From NCBI GenBank assembly GCA_947184155.2, contig CAMXCT020004002.1:432863-496862 (forward strand): a DNA stretch of 64,000 nt, given 5' to 3'. A model generated the notes under the pieces. It worked only from the letters and a program-made list of their open reading frames with translations, was not told the origin of the DNA and searched no databases. Every line of letters starts with the position of its first letter. Position 1 is the stretch's first letter. Below are positions 62,501 to 64,000 of this stretch, piece by piece. The translations under genes were made by a program, and so were the position numbers. The stretch comes from Cladocopium goreaui. Its lineage: Eukaryota > Sar > Dinophyceae > Suessiales > Symbiodiniaceae.

Positions 62501-64000
62501 CCATTGAACTTCCAGTAGGCAGCATTGCAGACTCAGCATTGGTAGCCTTGGATCAGTGGTTTCAGCTCAGCAGTGCATTGGCCGTGGAATCCCGCCTGAC
62601 CAAAAGGGCCAAGCTTTCGTCACCACGACAGCAGAAAGCCAAGTCCGCAGACAGACCACTCAGCGATCAAGCATGTGTCAAGCGCCGAAGATTTAAATCA
62701 TCCGAGCCAAGTGAAGCAGGTCCCTCCGAAGTTCCAGTAACCACCCAAGAAAGTACAGGGGACTTAACAGAGATTGTAAGGATGATAGAACCCATGCTTC
62801 CTCGCGTTGGAAAGAAAATCATAGACCAATCCCAAATACTTGAAAGTATTCAAAAGGTATTTCCCGAGAAGATCATCAAGGGGGTAATTGCATGTAAAGG
62901 GACTGAGCGAACGATGGCACCCCCAAAAGAAATCAGTTCCAAAGAAGCACCATTTCGCCGATCAATCATGAAACTCCGAAGTTCAGGAAAGACAATCACC
63001 GACAGTTGGGAAAAATATGATGAACTATCAAAACGAAGAATAATTAGAAAATCATATCCCTGCCGAGTGAATATAACTGTCTTTGCGGCCAATCCTGTGA
63101 CAGGGCTTCCCGATGTAGAAAGCAGCTCATCAGAAGCACAAGTTCCGCCACGGGACATCGATTCACCATCCCGGATGGAGAGTCCTCCAAGTTCCCTAGA
63201 TCCCGCAGCAGACACATCCAAGATCATGATCAGAACTGAAGGTGAGAAAGGAGACACAAGCACAGACAAATCAGAATTCTCAGGTGAAAATTCCAATGTG
63301 CCTGCACCTGGATCAACAATCCAAATGGACTCAGGTGAATCAAAGAGCAAGGACAATAGATTCTTGTCTTTGCCCCGTGAAGAACAGGCGATGCTACGTC
63401 GAGCCCACCAGAATTTGTGCCACCCAAGCCCAGAACAGTTGAGCATGGTCCTGAGAAACCAAGGAGCCAGGCCAGAGATCACTCAGGCAGTGTTCGACAT
63501 GCCATGTGAGACTTGTGCATCTCATAAACAACCCAAAATTGCCCGACCAAGTACCCTTAAGCATGAACTGGACTTCAATGATAAGATTTTCATCGATGGG
63601 GTAACATGGAAAAGCAAGGCTGGAAAGATGTTTCATTTCTATCACATTCTGGATCAGGCAACCAACTATCATGTGGCCACTCCAGCTCCGAACCGTGCCG
63701 CGGACCAGGCCGCACAAAGTGTCTCAGAAAATTGGTTCCAATGGGCCGGACCGCCTAACATGATCGTCACTGATGCCGGAACAGAATTCACCAGTGAACA
63801 TTTCTCAGACTTCTTGCAGAGATTTGATGTGAAATCAGTGACGGCAGCTCCTCACGCGCACTGGCAGAATGGCCGAAGTGAGAGGCACGGACAGATCCTG
63901 CAAACGATGCTCAACAAAATTGATCATGAGATGCCCATTCAAACATATGGAGATCTTCAGCAAGCCCTGGTTCAATGCACTCATGCCAAGAACACACTAA
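62167..64000 (+). CDS. Copia pol continuation: linker and integrase, runs off the right edge
   Basis: The same frame as gag-pol stays open for 611 codons to the window edge. First comes the end of the conserved segment (FLLPFLSELDRYMLIAKPDM, IEGTTRVHG, YPRKFARLV), then a low-complexity linker (about 62580-63360). The integrase zinc finger is H-x4-H (63406, 63421) and C-x2-C (63505, 63514). The catalytic core has Asp at 63595 (IDGVTW), Asp at 63772 (VTDAGTEF) and Glu at 63880 (NGRSERH), with exactly 35 residues between the second Asp and Glu (DD35E). The integrase inserts element cDNA into host DNA. Reverse transcriptase would follow outside the window. Confidence 0.85.

Larger units (their letters stand above)
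58293..64000 (+). mobile_element. Ty1/copia-type LTR retrotransposon, 5' part
   Basis: The order is candidate LTR, primer-binding site, gag with CCHC knuckle, aspartic protease, unusual accessory segment, then integrase. Integrase upstream of any reverse transcriptase is the copia order; RT/RNase H and the 3' LTR would lie beyond the right edge. It follows the PPR gene on the same strand. The pol frame has one in-frame stop at 62164, so this copy is probably not autonomous unless the stop is read through. Confidence 0.85.

Noticed and set aside
62850..63482. 210-codon minus-strand open frame
   Set aside because: It lies antisense to the integrase and linker region of the copia element, whose plus-strand frame has conserved motifs; an antisense shadow.
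1..64000. tRNA, rRNA, spliced-leader RNA gene or prokaryotic operon
   Set aside because: No cloverleaf, no rRNA-like stretch and no dinoflagellate spliced-leader sequence was recognised by eye; a covariance-model search would be needed to exclude small RNAs.

Overview
The window looks like nuclear DNA of a dinoflagellate, most likely a Symbiodiniaceae-type alga. The evidence is coding sequence broken into very short exons on one strand, 5' splice sites that are GT, GC and apparently GA, acceptors almost always followed by G (AG|G), long introns packed with short palindromic elements and simple repeats, a pentatricopeptide-repeat (PPR) gene, and a Ty1/copia element of the type common in these genomes. 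No rRNA, tRNA, CRISPR array or prokaryotic operon was seen. All convincing coding sequence is on the + strand. Exon boundaries were inferred by reading AG|G acceptors, donors and codon phase by eye; no transcript or homology search was possible.

Region 1 (about 1.1-36.3 kb): one very long gene, assembled from about 35 small exons whose phases mostly agree from one exon to the next. The product would have a Met/Gly/Pro/Ala-rich N-terminal part, two CCHC zinc knuckles (each split by an intron after a 19- or 22-nt micro-exon), Gly/Lys-rich linkers, an unrecognised middle part, and an Arg/Ser-rich tail. That layout suggests an RNA-binding or splicing-type nuclear protein, but the family is not recognised. 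Its introns hold a 1-kb ATC-trinucleotide tract (15.0-16.0 kb), a 5-kb array of degenerate TTAATGG/TTAATAATGG units (18.0-23.1 kb) split by an unrelated island, a 71-bp tandem repeat (29.5-30.05 kb) and a GAT tract (30.2-30.5 kb).

Region 2 (about 37.5-57.7 kb): a PPR gene, probably an organellar RNA-binding protein, with roughly one half or one whole PPR motif per exon and introns of about 0.5-2 kb.

Region 3 (58.3-64.0 kb): a Ty1/copia LTR retrotransposon running off the right edge: candidate 5' LTR end, initiator-Met-type primer-binding site, gag with a CCHC knuckle, a DTGA protease motif, a methyltransferase-like segment, and integrase with an HHCC finger and DD35E triad. Two oddities stand out: a 185-codon ORF nested in another frame that carries an ExoX-C-like domain, and one in-frame TGA that interrupts pol.

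Across all three regions lie about 25 copies of a 100-115-bp inverted-repeat element (ends TACCCTCTGGTAAAC / GTTTACCAGAGGGTA) and about 10 copies of a second one (CTGGTTGGTGGT / ACCACCAACCAG). Their terminal repeats carry a CTG|GT donor at the left and an AC-CAG| acceptor at the right, and many copies sit just downstream of inferred exon ends. They are candidate introner-like elements and are the most interesting feature of the window.
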